Below, piece by piece: positions 32,763 through 41,290 of a stretch of 64,000 nt of DNA (position 1 is its first letter; the number at the start of each line of letters is the position of its first letter). Both the position numbers and the translations under genes were made by a program. The notes under the pieces were generated by a model. It saw only the letters and a list, made by a program, of their open reading frames with translations, was not told where the DNA came from and did not search any database. The stretch comes from Tenggerimyces flavus (GTDB taxonomy: Bacteria; Actinomycetota; Actinomycetes; Propionibacteriales; Actinopolymorphaceae), in NCBI RefSeq assembly GCF_016907715.1, contig NZ_JAFBCM010000001.1, forward strand, positions 2,232,001 to 2,296,000, given 5' to 3'.

Positions 32763-33693
32763 CGGATCTCCCTTCCTGACTCGACGCTACGGACAACGTC
32801 CGCCCACTACTTGACCGTACGGGCCACACAGTTGTCCGCAGCGCGCGCGAATGGTCGCGCAACGTTCGCGGGCTCACCCCATGCTGCCGCCGAAACGCTC
32901 GGGAGAACGCCGCAAGTTCCGAGAACCCACACGCGTGGGCGATCCGCGAGATCGGCTCGTCCGTCCCCGCCACCCGCTCGCGCGCCCGATCCAACCGGAA
33001 CCGGCGCAGGTACGTCATCGGCGTCAGCCCGAGCTCGGCGCCGAACGACCGCCCCAGCTGCTTCGGCGACAGATGGGCAACCCGGGCGAGCGCCCGCAGG
33101 TCCAATGGATCCCCATAGTGCGAAGCGATGTACGCCAGCACAGCACGCAGCTCCGGCCGGATCTCGGTGATAGCGGCGGAAGGCTCGTCGCGCACGAGCT
33201 CAGCGACAGCCAGCGCCGCGAGAGCCCGCGCCCGAAACACCCGATCCGGACCGGACCCCTGCGCGGCCGCCACGGTCTGGGAGATCAGCGAGCACACCCG
33301 CGAAGTAGGCGAAGTGACCACAAGCGGAAGGTCGAAGCGGCCCAGCAGGTCCACCGGCCCGGAACGCAGCGAGCAGCCGAAACCCACCAAGGCCAACGTG
33401 CCCGAGCCGCCATTCGCCGACATCCGGCGCAGTCCCGGACGGAGGATCACGACCTGCCCGGCGGACGCCAGCGCCCGCCGTTCGTCAAGCTCAACGGCAC
33501 AAACGCCGGAACGGATCAGCCAGATCTCGCCGTACGGCTGGGCGGGCAGGCCGAGCTGCCAGCGCGGCCCGACCACGACGTCGTAGGCCTCGTTCAGCGT
33601 GAACGTCGCGCTCTCCCACAGCCCGTCCAAATCCACGTGGTCCTGGCGAATCCAGTCGGGATTTTCCCAGACCACATCGCCCTCCTGGTTCAT
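32755..33693 (-). CDS. AraC-family transcriptional regulator
   Basis: A 312-residue AraC regulator: an N-terminal cupin-like ligand domain (residues about 20-110) and a C-terminal double HTH (about 190-285) with FGAELGLTPMTYLRRFRLDRAR and ISRIAHACGFSELAAFSRAF. It leads the unit AraC-PhyH-ROK and diverges from the GntR-led transport operon across 48 bp. A TATTCT hexamer lies 8 nt before its ATG, inside a dyad that probably binds the GntR protein, so both units may be co-regulated. Confidence 0.85.
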   Translation of the reverse strand: MNQEGDVVWENPDWIRQDHVDLDGLWESATFTLNEAYDVVVGPRWQLGLPAQPYGEIWLIRSGVCAVELDERRALASAGQVVILRPGLRRMSANGGSGTLALVGFGCSLRSGPVDLLGRFDLPLVVTSPTSRVCSLISQTVAAAQGSGPDRVFRARALAALAVAELVRDEPSAAITEIRPELRAVLAYIASHYGDPLDLRALARVAHLSPKQLGRSFGAELGLTPMTYLRRFRLDRARERVAGTDEPISRIAHACGFSELAAFSRAFRRQHGVSPRTLRDHSRALRTTVWPVRSSSGRTLSVASSQEGRSDD

Positions 33694-33718
33694 AGTGGTC
33701 TAGAATAGCGAACCACTA
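33693..33718. promoter_or_regulatory. GntR/HutC-type operator in divergent promoter
   Basis: Inverted heptamers TAGTGGT (33693-33699) and ACCACTA (33712-33718) enclose TGGTCTAGAA (33696-33705), close to the TGGTCTAGACCA sites known for HutC-subfamily regulators such as DasR. A minus-strand -10 (TATTCT, 33702-33707) for the AraC gene lies within it. Confidence 0.6.
33702..33707 (-). promoter_or_regulatory. Candidate -10 element, AraC-PhyH-ROK unit
   Basis: TATTCT on the minus strand, 8 nt before the ATG at 33693, embedded in the GntR-type dyad. Confidence 0.35.
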
Positions 33719-33741
33719 GCCCCGGTGCCGCAAGGAACGAC

Positions 33742-34500
33742 ATGGTTCTCGAAAGCGTGCGAAAGGACGGCGCGGAGCCGCCTTCGCTGCAGGTCTACCG
33801 CATGATCGCGGGCGCGATCGCGCGCGGTTCGCTCGGTCCTGGTGGCCGGCTGCCGGCCGAGCGCGAGTTGTCCGCGCAGCTCGGCGTGAGTCGCGCGACC
33901 CTGCGGGTGGCCCTGCGCGCGCTGCACGACGACGGGCTGGTCGAGCCGGCGCACGGCCGCGGCTGGCACGTGGTCGAGCCGGGCGTGGTGGAGGAGGGTC
34001 AGGACCCGCCGCTCAGCTTCACCGAGATGGCCGCCGCGCGCGGTCTGGTCGCGACCGCGGACGTGCTCTACAAGAAGGTACGGCCGGCCACGCTCGAGGA
34101 GGCCGACGAGCTTGGCATCGCGCCTGGCTCGGAGGTGTTCTGCCTCGACCGGCTGCGCAAGCTGGACGGCGTTCCCGTTGCCGTCGCCAGCACCTGGATG
34201 CCGGTGGCGCTCGTCCGCGAGATCGTCGACCTCGACTTCACCGACACCTCGCTCTACGCGGCACTGAGGGAACGTTGCCAGCTCCACCCAAGCCGCGCCG
34301 ACTACGTCCTGCAGGCCCAGGGAGCCGCGGGCAGCGAGGCCAAGCACCTCGGCCTATCCGAGGGCGAGGCCGTCCTGGTCGGGAGCTACACCTGCTTCGA
34401 CGAGGCCGACCGTGCGTTCGAGGTCGGCCGGATCACCTACCGCGGTGACCGTTACCGGTTCCGCACTGTTCTTCGAGAGGGGCCCAGACATGGGGCGTAG
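33742..34500 (+). CDS. GntR-family (HutC subfamily) regulator with UTRA domain
   Basis: A 252-residue regulator: N-terminal winged HTH (residues about 15-80, GRLPAERELSAQLGVSRATLRVALRAL) and a C-terminal UTRA ligand domain (about 100-245, with FCLDRLRKLDGVPVAVASTWMP). HutC-type regulators usually repress and bind a sugar phosphate or similar metabolite of the regulated pathway. It heads the transport operon and probably controls it and the divergent AraC unit through the dyad at 33693-33718. Its 3' end overlaps the bicupin gene by 11 nt. Confidence 0.9.
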   Translation: MVLESVRKDGAEPPSLQVYRMIAGAIARGSLGPGGRLPAERELSAQLGVSRATLRVALRALHDDGLVEPAHGRGWHVVEPGVVEEGQDPPLSFTEMAAARGLVATADVLYKKVRPATLEEADELGIAPGSEVFCLDRLRKLDGVPVAVASTWMPVALVREIVDLDFTDTSLYAALRERCQLHPSRADYVLQAQGAAGSEAKHLGLSEGEAVLVGSYTCFDEADRAFEVGRITYRGDRYRFRTVLREGPRHGA

Positions 34501-35356
34501 GCCATCGCCGCGACCTTCGTACGACAAGCCGACCGCGATCAAGCGAGACGACGCCGTGCTGCACCTCTGGGGGGACGAGGAAGCTGGCTTCGTCGAGGAC
34601 CGGATCTACGTGTCTTCGGACAAGATTCACCAACTGGAGTTGAGTCTTCCGCCGAGCGGACGGTTCCAGCATTCCGACGCCAACCGTACGGTGTTCGCCG
34701 CCGACGAGATCTACTACGTGCTCGAGGGCACGCTCGTCATCGCCAACCCCGCGACGGGAGAGGTGCAGCGCGCCAACACCGGTGACGCGATCTTCTTCCG
34801 CCGCGACACCTGGCACCACGGCTACAACTACGACGCGACGAGCCAGCTGCGGGTGCTCGAGCTGTTCGCGCCCCCGCCGTCACAGGGAACGTCGTCGGCG
34901 TACGCGAAGACGAAGGACAACCTCACCTCCTGGGCGTACCACGACAACACGCAGTTGACGCAGTGGCCGCTCGACGAGGAGAAGATCCGCGGCAAGCAGT
35001 CCCTGCGCGTGATCCGCCGCGAGGACGTGCTCTATCGCCTGGAGACGCCCGACGGCGACCTGCTCGTCGGCCTGCTCGCGAGCACCGAGCACCTCACGGT
35101 CGGCCGCGGCGAACTGCTGCCCGGCCGGCGCGGGCCGGTCGAGCAGCACGGCGGGGACGAGAGCCTGTACGTCCTCGAGGGGCGGCTGAACGTGTTCTTC
35201 CCCGACGCCGACGGCGGCGAGAGCTGGTGCGAGCTCGGCCCGGGCGACGGCTGCTACGTGCCACAGGGTGCGCGGCATCAGTACCAGAACGTGTCGGCGC
35301 GATCGGCGGTCTTCCTCTTCGCCGTCGCCCCGTCCTACCTACCGGTCACGGGGTAA
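34490..35356 (+). CDS. Two-domain cupin protein
   Basis: A 288-residue protein with two cupin barrels. The first (residues about 45-130) has DEIYYVLEGTLVI and the second GDAIFFRRDTWHH; the C-terminal barrel (about 190-285) has HGGDESLYVLEGRLNV and GDGCYVPQGARHQYQ. His and Glu residues at cupin metal positions are present, so metal binding is likely. Bicupins act as isomerases, dioxygenases or sensors. Placement between GntR and the sugar-binding protein suggests a step on, or sensing of, the transported carbohydrate. Its start lies within the GntR gene. Confidence 0.75.
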   Translation: MGRRPSPRPSYDKPTAIKRDDAVLHLWGDEEAGFVEDRIYVSSDKIHQLELSLPPSGRFQHSDANRTVFAADEIYYVLEGTLVIANPATGEVQRANTGDAIFFRRDTWHHGYNYDATSQLRVLELFAPPPSQGTSSAYAKTKDNLTSWAYHDNTQLTQWPLDEEKIRGKQSLRVIRREDVLYRLETPDGDLLVGLLASTEHLTVGRGELLPGRRGPVEQHGGDESLYVLEGRLNVFFPDADGGESWCELGPGDGCYVPQGARHQYQNVSARSAVFLFAVAPSYLPVTG

Positions 35357-35370
35357 CGAAGGGAACGAGC

Positions 35371-36756
35371 ATGGCTGCTACCAGGAGCACCGGACACGGG
35401 GGACTGACACGGCGCAATCTTCTCAGCCTCGCGGGCCTCGGTGGCGCGGCGACGTTGTTGCCTGGCTGCTTCTCGACGGGAGGCTCCACCGGCAGCTCCG
35501 GTGGTCAGTCGCCCGGCGGCAAGGTGGACTTGACGTTCTGGCTGCCCGGCGGCGAGGACGCGTACCTCAAGGTGCACGAGAAGCTCGCCGCGGACTACAA
35601 GACCGACAACCCGAACGTCACCGTCAAGGTCACCAGGCTCACCGGCGAGCAGAACTTCCTCGAGGTCCTGCTCTCCCGGATCGCCGGCGGCAACCCGCCG
35701 AGCGCGACGGTGATCTGGGATACCCCTGTGGCGTTGGGGATTCGCGGTTCGCTGATGGCACTCGACGAGTTCATGGAGAAGTCGGAGAACTGCCAGGTCT
35801 CGAACTGGCCCGAGGCCGTGCTGAAGAGCTGTCAGGCCAACGGCAAGACGTACGGACTGCCGTTCACCGCGGGCTCGTACGGGATGTTCTACAACCAGGA
35901 GTGGTTCGAGGAGAAGGGCATCCCGGCGGAGAGCGCGGACTTCCCCAAGACGCTCGCCGAGATGCGTGCGATCTCGAAGGAGTTCACGGTCTGGAAGGGC
36001 GATCGGCTCGAGACCGCGGGCTTCATCCCGTCGTTCGACCAGTACGTGTTCCCGCTCTGGTGCGCGCTGAACGGCGGCGGGATCTACGACGCGGAGAACC
36101 AGAAGTACACGCTGGACGCCGAGCAGAACGTCGAGCTCCTCGAGTTCCTGATGTCCTGGCTGGACGAGGAGTACAAGGGCTCGATCACCAAGGTCAACAA
36201 CTCCTGGACCTCGCTCGGTGAGGCACCGCCGCTCTTCCAGCAGAAGCGCATCGCCATGCAGATGGACGGCACCTGGATGATCGGGTCGTTCTACCAGGTC
36301 GAGGCGAAGTTCGAACGCTGGGAGGTCGCGGCCAACCCGATCGGACCGAGCGGGACCAAGACCACGTCGGGCTACTGGCCGAACTGGATGGCGATCCCCA
36401 CCGCGTCGAACGATCCCGAAGCGGCGTTCAAGTATCTCGACTACATCGCGGTCGACGGGGCGGTCGCGCAGTTCGAGGAGTTCCCCGACCTGCCGACGAA
36501 CGCGAAGGTGCCGCAGGACATCGTGCCGAAGCGGCTCGTCGAGAAGCGTGGCCAGGAGTTCGCCGACAAGACGATCAAGTTCTTCCGCGACCAGCTGCAG
36601 AACTCCTCGCCGATGTGGGACTCGCCCGTGCAGACGTTCGCCGTCGACCAGCTGACGCGCGTGCTCGAACGGGTCTCGAACAAGGCCGCCAAGCCGAAGG
36701 ACGCGCTCGCCGAGGCGCAGAAGGCTTGTCAGGGCGAGCTGGAGAAGGTGTTGTGA
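35371..36756 (+). CDS. Sugar ABC transporter substrate-binding lipoprotein (family 1)
   Basis: A 461-residue extracellular carbohydrate-binding lipoprotein. The N-terminus has a twin-arginine motif (TRRNLLSLAG) and lipobox (LLPGC), then a Gly/Ser linker and a family 1 binding fold: VDLTFWLPGGEDAYLKVHEKLAADY, GKTYGLPFTAGSYGMFYNQEWFEEKGI, and WMAIPTASNDPEAAFKYLDYI. The ATG at 35371 follows GAAGGGAACG. Its stop overlaps the GTG of the first permease. The ligand is an oligosaccharide or sugar derivative; which one cannot be read. Confidence 0.9.
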   Translation: MAATRSTGHGGLTRRNLLSLAGLGGAATLLPGCFSTGGSTGSSGGQSPGGKVDLTFWLPGGEDAYLKVHEKLAADYKTDNPNVTVKVTRLTGEQNFLEVLLSRIAGGNPPSATVIWDTPVALGIRGSLMALDEFMEKSENCQVSNWPEAVLKSCQANGKTYGLPFTAGSYGMFYNQEWFEEKGIPAESADFPKTLAEMRAISKEFTVWKGDRLETAGFIPSFDQYVFPLWCALNGGGIYDAENQKYTLDAEQNVELLEFLMSWLDEEYKGSITKVNNSWTSLGEAPPLFQQKRIAMQMDGTWMIGSFYQVEAKFERWEVAANPIGPSGTKTTSGYWPNWMAIPTASNDPEAAFKYLDYIAVDGAVAQFEEFPDLPTNAKVPQDIVPKRLVEKRGQEFADKTIKFFRDQLQNSSPMWDSPVQTFAVDQLTRVLERVSNKAAKPKDALAEAQKACQGELEKVL

Positions 36757-37730
36757 CGTCTGCCGTTCGGGCCGATTCGCAGTCCTCGCACCGGTCACCG
36801 GCGGGTGGGTCGCCACCCTCCCGTCGCGGGCGCGGGCTGACGCTCCGCCGGCGCGAGTCGCTTGCCGGGGTGCTGTTCACGCTCCCGTGGATCCTCAGTC
36901 TGATCGCGTTCACGGCGTACCCGGTGCTGGCGTCGGTGTTCTACTCCTTTACCGAGTACAGCGTGGTCCAGCCACCGGAGTGGGTCGGGCTGGCGAACTA
37001 CGAGCGAATGTTCACCAACGATCCGCAGTTCTGGATCGCGGTGCAGAACAGTGCCTACTACGCGCTGATCTCGGTGCCGCTCGGGCTCGTGATGTCGCTC
37101 GTGCTCGCGCTGATCCTGAACTTCGGCGCGAAGGGGATCGGCTTCTACCGCACGCTGTTCTACCTGCCCGTGTTGGCTCCGCCGGTCGTGGCGACGATCG
37201 TGTTCATGCTGATGTTCAGTCCGGACAGTGGCCTCGTCAATACCATCTTGCGCGGGGTGGGGTTACCGACGCCCGGCTGGCTTGACGATCCGTCGTGGTC
37301 GAAGCCGACGCTGATCATCCTGAGCCTGTGGGCGCTGGGCGCGTCGACGCTGGTCTTCCTTGCTGGATTGAAGGAAGTGCCGATGTCGTTACTGGAGGCG
37401 GCGGCGATCGATGGTGCCGGTCCGGTACGGCGGTTCTGGCACGTGACGATCCCGCTGCTGAGCCCGGTGATCCTGTTCAACCTGGTGATGGGCGTGATCA
37501 ACTCGTTCCAGGTGTTCACGTCCGCGTTCATCGCGGGTGGCACCGCGGGGGAGCCGCTCGACTCGACGTTGATGTACGTCGTGCTGATCTATCGCAGCGC
37601 GTTCCGGTACTTCGCGATGGGCTATGCGTCCGCGCTGTCGGTGATCTTGTTCCTCGCCGTTCTGGTGGTCACGTTGCTGATCTTCTGGTCGTCGAAGGTC
37701 TGGGTCTTCTACGCGGGGAGGGACCAATGA
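36753..37730 (+). CDS. Sugar ABC transporter permease (MalF/UgpA type)
   Basis: A 325-residue inner-membrane permease with six main helices and the cytosolic docking loop EAAAIDGAGPVRRFWHVTIPLL (EAA motif). The N-terminus is a basic, disordered stretch. It begins at GTG 36753, overlapping the binding-protein stop, and its end overlaps the next permease by 4 nt. Confidence 0.9.
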   Translation: MTSAVRADSQSSHRSPAGGSPPSRRGRGLTLRRRESLAGVLFTLPWILSLIAFTAYPVLASVFYSFTEYSVVQPPEWVGLANYERMFTNDPQFWIAVQNSAYYALISVPLGLVMSLVLALILNFGAKGIGFYRTLFYLPVLAPPVVATIVFMLMFSPDSGLVNTILRGVGLPTPGWLDDPSWSKPTLIILSLWALGASTLVFLAGLKEVPMSLLEAAAIDGAGPVRRFWHVTIPLLSPVILFNLVMGVINSFQVFTSAFIAGGTAGEPLDSTLMYVVLIYRSAFRYFAMGYASALSVILFLAVLVVTLLIFWSSKVWVFYAGRDQ

Positions 37731-38566
37731 ACGGTCCGCCCAGCCGCGCCGTAGCCGTGGGCCGGCACGTCATCCTGATCGCGGTGTCGCTGTTGTTCGT
37801 GCTGCCGTTCTACTGGATGCTGACGTCGGCGCTGAAGGACGACACCCAGATTCTCTCGTCGCCGATCACCTGGTGGCCGGACCCGATCCGGTGGGAGAAC
37901 ATCCCGCAGGTGTTGAACTATCCCGGCTTCCCGTTCCTGCGGATGCTGTGGAACAGCGTGTTCTACTCCGGCATGGTGACGATCGGGACGGTGATCTCGT
38001 CGTCGTTGGTCGCGTACGGCTTCGCCAAGCTGCGCTTCCCCGGCCGGAACGTGCTGTTCATCGCCACCGTTGCCACGTTGATGATTCCACCGCTGATCAT
38101 CTTCATCCCGACGTACGTCCTGTTCAAGGTGATGGGACTGATCGGCTCGTACGCGCCGCTGATCATCCCGCAGTTCCTCGGCAGCGCGTTCTTCATCTTC
38201 TTGTTGCGGCAGTTCTTCATGACGATTCCCAACGAGCTGTCCGACGCGGCACGGGTCGACGGGGCAGGCGAGTTCCGCATCTTCTGGCAGATCATGCTGC
38301 CCCTCGTCAAGCCGGCGTTGGCAGTGGTCGCGGTGTTCACCTGGTTGGGCACCTGGCACGACTTCTTCGGTCCGTTGATCTATCTGACGGAGCCGGACAG
38401 CTACCCGTTGAGCCTTGGGCTGTTCGCGTTCCAGGCTCAACGAACGACCGAGTGGGCGCTGATGATGGGCGCCTCGGCGCTCGTCACGTTGCCGCTGATC
38501 GTGCTGTTCGCCTTTACCCAGCGGTACTTCCTGCGGGGAATCGCGTTGACCGGTATCAAGGGCTAG
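37727..38566 (+). CDS. Sugar ABC transporter permease (MalG/UgpE type)
   Basis: A 279-residue permease with six helices. The opening VSLLFVLPFYWMLTSALKDD and the docking loop SDAARVDGAGEFRIFWQIMLPLVKP are diagnostic. It is coupled to the first permease (ATGA overlap). No ATPase gene follows; actinobacterial sugar transporters often share a multi-system ATPase such as MsiK, and none is seen in this window. Confidence 0.9.
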   Translation: MNGPPSRAVAVGRHVILIAVSLLFVLPFYWMLTSALKDDTQILSSPITWWPDPIRWENIPQVLNYPGFPFLRMLWNSVFYSGMVTIGTVISSSLVAYGFAKLRFPGRNVLFIATVATLMIPPLIIFIPTYVLFKVMGLIGSYAPLIIPQFLGSAFFIFLLRQFFMTIPNELSDAARVDGAGEFRIFWQIMLPLVKPALAVVAVFTWLGTWHDFFGPLIYLTEPDSYPLSLGLFAFQAQRTTEWALMMGASALVTLPLIVLFAFTQRYFLRGIALTGIKG

Positions 38567-38579
38567 GAGGGCCTTCGCT

Positions 38580-39686
38580 TTGAGCAATCCATTGAGAGTC
38601 GGTTTCGTCGGCTGCGGAAGCGTGATGTCGGGTCCGTACATGTCGCTGGCGCGGCAGCTCCGCGAGCGTGGGCGGATCGAGACCGTGGCGGCGTGCGACG
38701 TCGTGGGGTCGAAGGAGTCCTTCGTCCGTGACGAGTTGGGCATCCCGAAGTTCAGTACGTCGTACGAGGACGTCGTTACCTCGCCGGACGTCGACGCGGT
38801 GCTCGTGCTGACGTCGATGCCGGAGCACGGGAAGATCGCGCGGGCGGCGTTGGAGAACGGCAAGCACGTTCTCGTGGAGAAGCCGATGGCGACCACATTG
38901 GCGGAGGCCGCGGAGCTGCTGGAGTTCTCGAAGTCGGCGCCGGGGCACTTGATCTGCGCCCCGCACGTGGTGCTGAGCCCGACGTTCCAGGCGATCGACG
39001 CGCACCTCAAGCGCGGCGACGTGGGACGGCCGCATCTCGCGCGGGCTCGGTACGGCTGGTCCGGTCCGTGGTGGGGCCAGTGGTTCTACAAGTCCGGTGG
39101 CGGGCCGCTGTTCGACCTCGGCGTGTACAACGTGACGTCGCTGACCGGCTGGTTCGGCCCGGTGCGCCGGGTGACGGCGATGGCCGGAATCGCCAATGCC
39201 ACAAGGGTGGTCGACGGCGAGGAGATGAAGGTCGAGGCCGAGGACAACTTCCAGATCCTGTTGGACTTCGGCAACGCGTTCTTCGGATCGGTGACGACCG
39301 GCTTCACGATGCAGCAGTACCGCGGGCCCGCGATCGAGCTGTACGGGAGCGACGGCACGATCCAGATGATGGGCGACGACTGGGCCCCGGCGGGGTACGA
39401 GCTGTGGCAGAACTCTGTTGGAGCGTGGCAGATTCACGCCGACCGCGACCCGCGCTGGCCGTGGACCGACGGGCTGCAGCACCTGGTGGAGTGCGTGGAG
39501 ACGGGTCGTTCGCCGCTGGTGACCGCGGAGCACGCGTTCCACGTTCTCGAGGTGATGCTCGCCGCGATCGACGCCGCACGGGACGGGCAGACGCGGACGA
39601 TCACGAGCACGTTCACGCCGCCCTCGTTCGCTGCCCCGGAGTCGGAGGAGGCAGCGCACCTGCGGCACGACCCGTCCCGGGACTAG
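38580..39686 (+). CDS. Gfo/Idh/MocA-family oxidoreductase
   Basis: A 368-residue NAD(P)-dependent dehydrogenase: Rossmann motif VGFVGCGSVMSG at the N-terminus, the catalytic-region motif VLVEKPMATT, and a C-terminal alpha/beta domain from about residue 130 with GGGPLFDLGVYNV (Asp and neighbouring His/Tyr region). Such enzymes oxidise sugars, inositols or their derivatives. It starts at TTG 38580 after AGGAGG, 13 nt behind the second permease, and ends the operon, so it probably performs the first oxidation of the imported compound. It is convergent with the aldo/keto reductase, separated by 1 nt. Confidence 0.9.
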   Translation: MSNPLRVGFVGCGSVMSGPYMSLARQLRERGRIETVAACDVVGSKESFVRDELGIPKFSTSYEDVVTSPDVDAVLVLTSMPEHGKIARAALENGKHVLVEKPMATTLAEAAELLEFSKSAPGHLICAPHVVLSPTFQAIDAHLKRGDVGRPHLARARYGWSGPWWGQWFYKSGGGPLFDLGVYNVTSLTGWFGPVRRVTAMAGIANATRVVDGEEMKVEAEDNFQILLDFGNAFFGSVTTGFTMQQYRGPAIELYGSDGTIQMMGDDWAPAGYELWQNSVGAWQIHADRDPRWPWTDGLQHLVECVETGRSPLVTAEHAFHVLEVMLAAIDAARDGQTRTITSTFTPPSFAAPESEEAAHLRHDPSRD

Positions 39687-39687
39687 G

Positions 39688-40620
39688 TCACCAAGGGAGT
39701 TCGGCCTGGTTGGCGCCCAGGGCGCGGATGGCCGCCACGAGCTCGTCTGGGAGGGCGAGCTCGACGGCCTTCGTGTTGGCCTGCAGCTGCTCGCTCGACT
39801 TGATGCCGGGGATGATCGTCGACACCTCGGGCTGGGCGAGGATGAACGCGAGCGAGGCTTGGGGCAGGCTCATGCCCTCCGGCAGCATCGCGCGTAGCTC
39901 GTCGACGAGGGCGGCGCGGTGCGCGATGTCGGCCGGCGTCCAGCGGTCGCGGGCGATGTCGAACGTCGAGCTCGCGTCGTACTTGCCGGAGAGCCAGCCG
40001 GACTCCAGCGGGACGTTGCCGATCAGCCCGACGCCTTGCTTTTGCAGCTCGGGGAAGAGCGCGATCGTGTGCTGGGCAAGGGGATTGAAGCGGAACTCGA
40101 AGCAGCTGACGCCGCCCTCCTCGACGTACCTGCGCAGCTCGTCGACGTTCGGCGGCTCGAAGGACATGCCGTACGCCTTGACGAGCTTGCTGTCGACGAG
40201 GCGTTGCAGCGCCTTGTAGTGCTGCGCTAGCCCGGCGGCGGTGCGGTCCGGCGGGAGGCCGTGGAACAGCACGACGTCGAGGTAGTCGGTGCCGAGCCGT
40301 TCCAGGCTGCCCGTCACGGACTCCTCGATGCGGTCGGCGGAGTAGTCGAGCGTCGCGTCCGGCCAGACGCCGAACTTGGTGCAGATCACGACCTCGTTCC
40401 GGCGCCCGGCGAGGGCCTGGCCGAGGATCTGCTCGCTGCGCCCGTACGCGTAGACCGGCGAGGTGTCGATGAACGTGCACCCCACGCCGATCGCCTCGTG
40501 GACGAGCCGGATCGACTCCTCGGTGTCGGGGCCGTTCCACTCGTGGTTGCCGAGCTGCATCGCGCCGAAGCCGATCTCGCTGGCTTCGATGCCGGTCTGT
40601 CCCAGGGCACGCGTTCTCAT
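39688..40620 (-). CDS. Aldo/keto reductase
   Basis: A 310-residue aldo/keto reductase of the bacterial general-stress/YajO-like kind. It shows LGQTGIEASEIGFGAMQLG, DTSPVYAYGRSE (catalytic Asp and Tyr), VICTKFG (Lys), the His in VVLFHGL, and PGIKSSEQLQAN near the NADP-binding end. The ATG at 40620 has no ribosome site but TAGATT 7 nt upstream. It lies tail-to-tail with the Gfo/Idh gene and could belong functionally to the sugar locus, but it is on the opposite strand. Confidence 0.9.
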   Translation of the reverse strand: MRTRALGQTGIEASEIGFGAMQLGNHEWNGPDTEESIRLVHEAIGVGCTFIDTSPVYAYGRSEQILGQALAGRRNEVVICTKFGVWPDATLDYSADRIEESVTGSLERLGTDYLDVVLFHGLPPDRTAAGLAQHYKALQRLVDSKLVKAYGMSFEPPNVDELRRYVEEGGVSCFEFRFNPLAQHTIALFPELQKQGVGLIGNVPLESGWLSGKYDASSTFDIARDRWTPADIAHRAALVDELRAMLPEGMSLPQASLAFILAQPEVSTIIPGIKSSEQLQANTKAVELALPDELVAAIRALGANQAELPW

Positions 40621-40627
40621 GATCGCG

Positions 40628-40633
40628 AATCTA
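40628..40633 (-). promoter_or_regulatory. Candidate leaderless -10 element, aldo/keto reductase
   Basis: TAGATT on the minus strand, 7 nt before the ATG at 40620. Confidence 0.4.
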
Positions 40634-40690
40634 GGCAGGGCTGCGTTCGTGCGTCCAATGCAAGTTCTCGACGGTTTTGATGCACGGAGG

Positions 40691-41245
40691 CTATGAACTC
40701 GGTCGCCAGCCGGCCGGCGGGTCCTCGCCGACCCGTCCGTCGACGGCCTCGCGGATCAGGTCGGCATGCCCGGTGTGCCGTCCGTACTCCTCGATGAGGT
40801 CGCAGACCAACCTGCGCACGGTGGCGTGCTGGCCGTCCCAGCCGAGGTGCGCTTCCTGGTCGAGGCCGCCGTTCTCGAGGAACTGGGCGAGGCGGTCGCG
40901 GGACTTGGCGATCGTGTCGTCCCAGATCTTGTAGAGCTGCTCGGGGGTGTCGTGGGCGGCGGAGTGGAAGTCCCAGTCTTCGTCGCTGTCCCAGTCGGCG
41001 TTGCTCCACGGCTCGCCCTGCGGGGTGCCGGTGAGCTTGAACGTGAACATGTCCTCCTCCGCGCGGGCGAGGTGTTTGAGCAGGCCGCCGAGCGTGAGGT
41101 CCGACTTGCCGATGCTGACCTGGAGCCCTTCGGCGTCGAGGCCGTCGGCCTTGTAGCGGAAGGTTGCGCGGAGTCGCTCGAGCGCCCCGATGAGCTGCTC
41201 TTCCTCCGTGCCGGCGAGCGGCGGTTCCCACGGTGTGTCGGTCAT
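40691..41245 (-). CDS. DinB/mycothiol-transferase-like protein (DUF664)
   Basis: A 184-residue four-helix-bundle protein of the DinB superfamily (DUF664 branch). Its metal-binding His residues would be in GLLKHLARAEEDMF and EEYGRHTGHADLIRE. Members of this branch include S-transferases using mycothiol, the actinobacterial thiol; that use is inferred. An ATG at 41266 would add seven residues, but ATG 41245 is supported by TACGGT 7 nt upstream and by the family N-terminus (TPWEPPLAGTEEEQL). Confidence 0.8.
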   Translation of the reverse strand: MTDTPWEPPLAGTEEEQLIGALERLRATFRYKADGLDAEGLQVSIGKSDLTLGGLLKHLARAEEDMFTFKLTGTPQGEPWSNADWDSDEDWDFHSAAHDTPEQLYKIWDDTIAKSRDRLAQFLENGGLDQEAHLGWDGQHATVRRLVCDLIEEYGRHTGHADLIREAVDGRVGEDPPAGWRPSS

Positions 41246-41252
41246 AGCGGGG

Positions 41253-41258
41253 ACCGTA
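41253..41258 (-). promoter_or_regulatory. Candidate leaderless -10 element, DinB-like gene
   Basis: TACGGT on the minus strand, 7 nt before the ATG at 41245; it decides between two possible starts. Confidence 0.4.
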
Positions 41259-41290
41259 GACCCCATTCCGGACGATCCGCGCCCGGAAAC

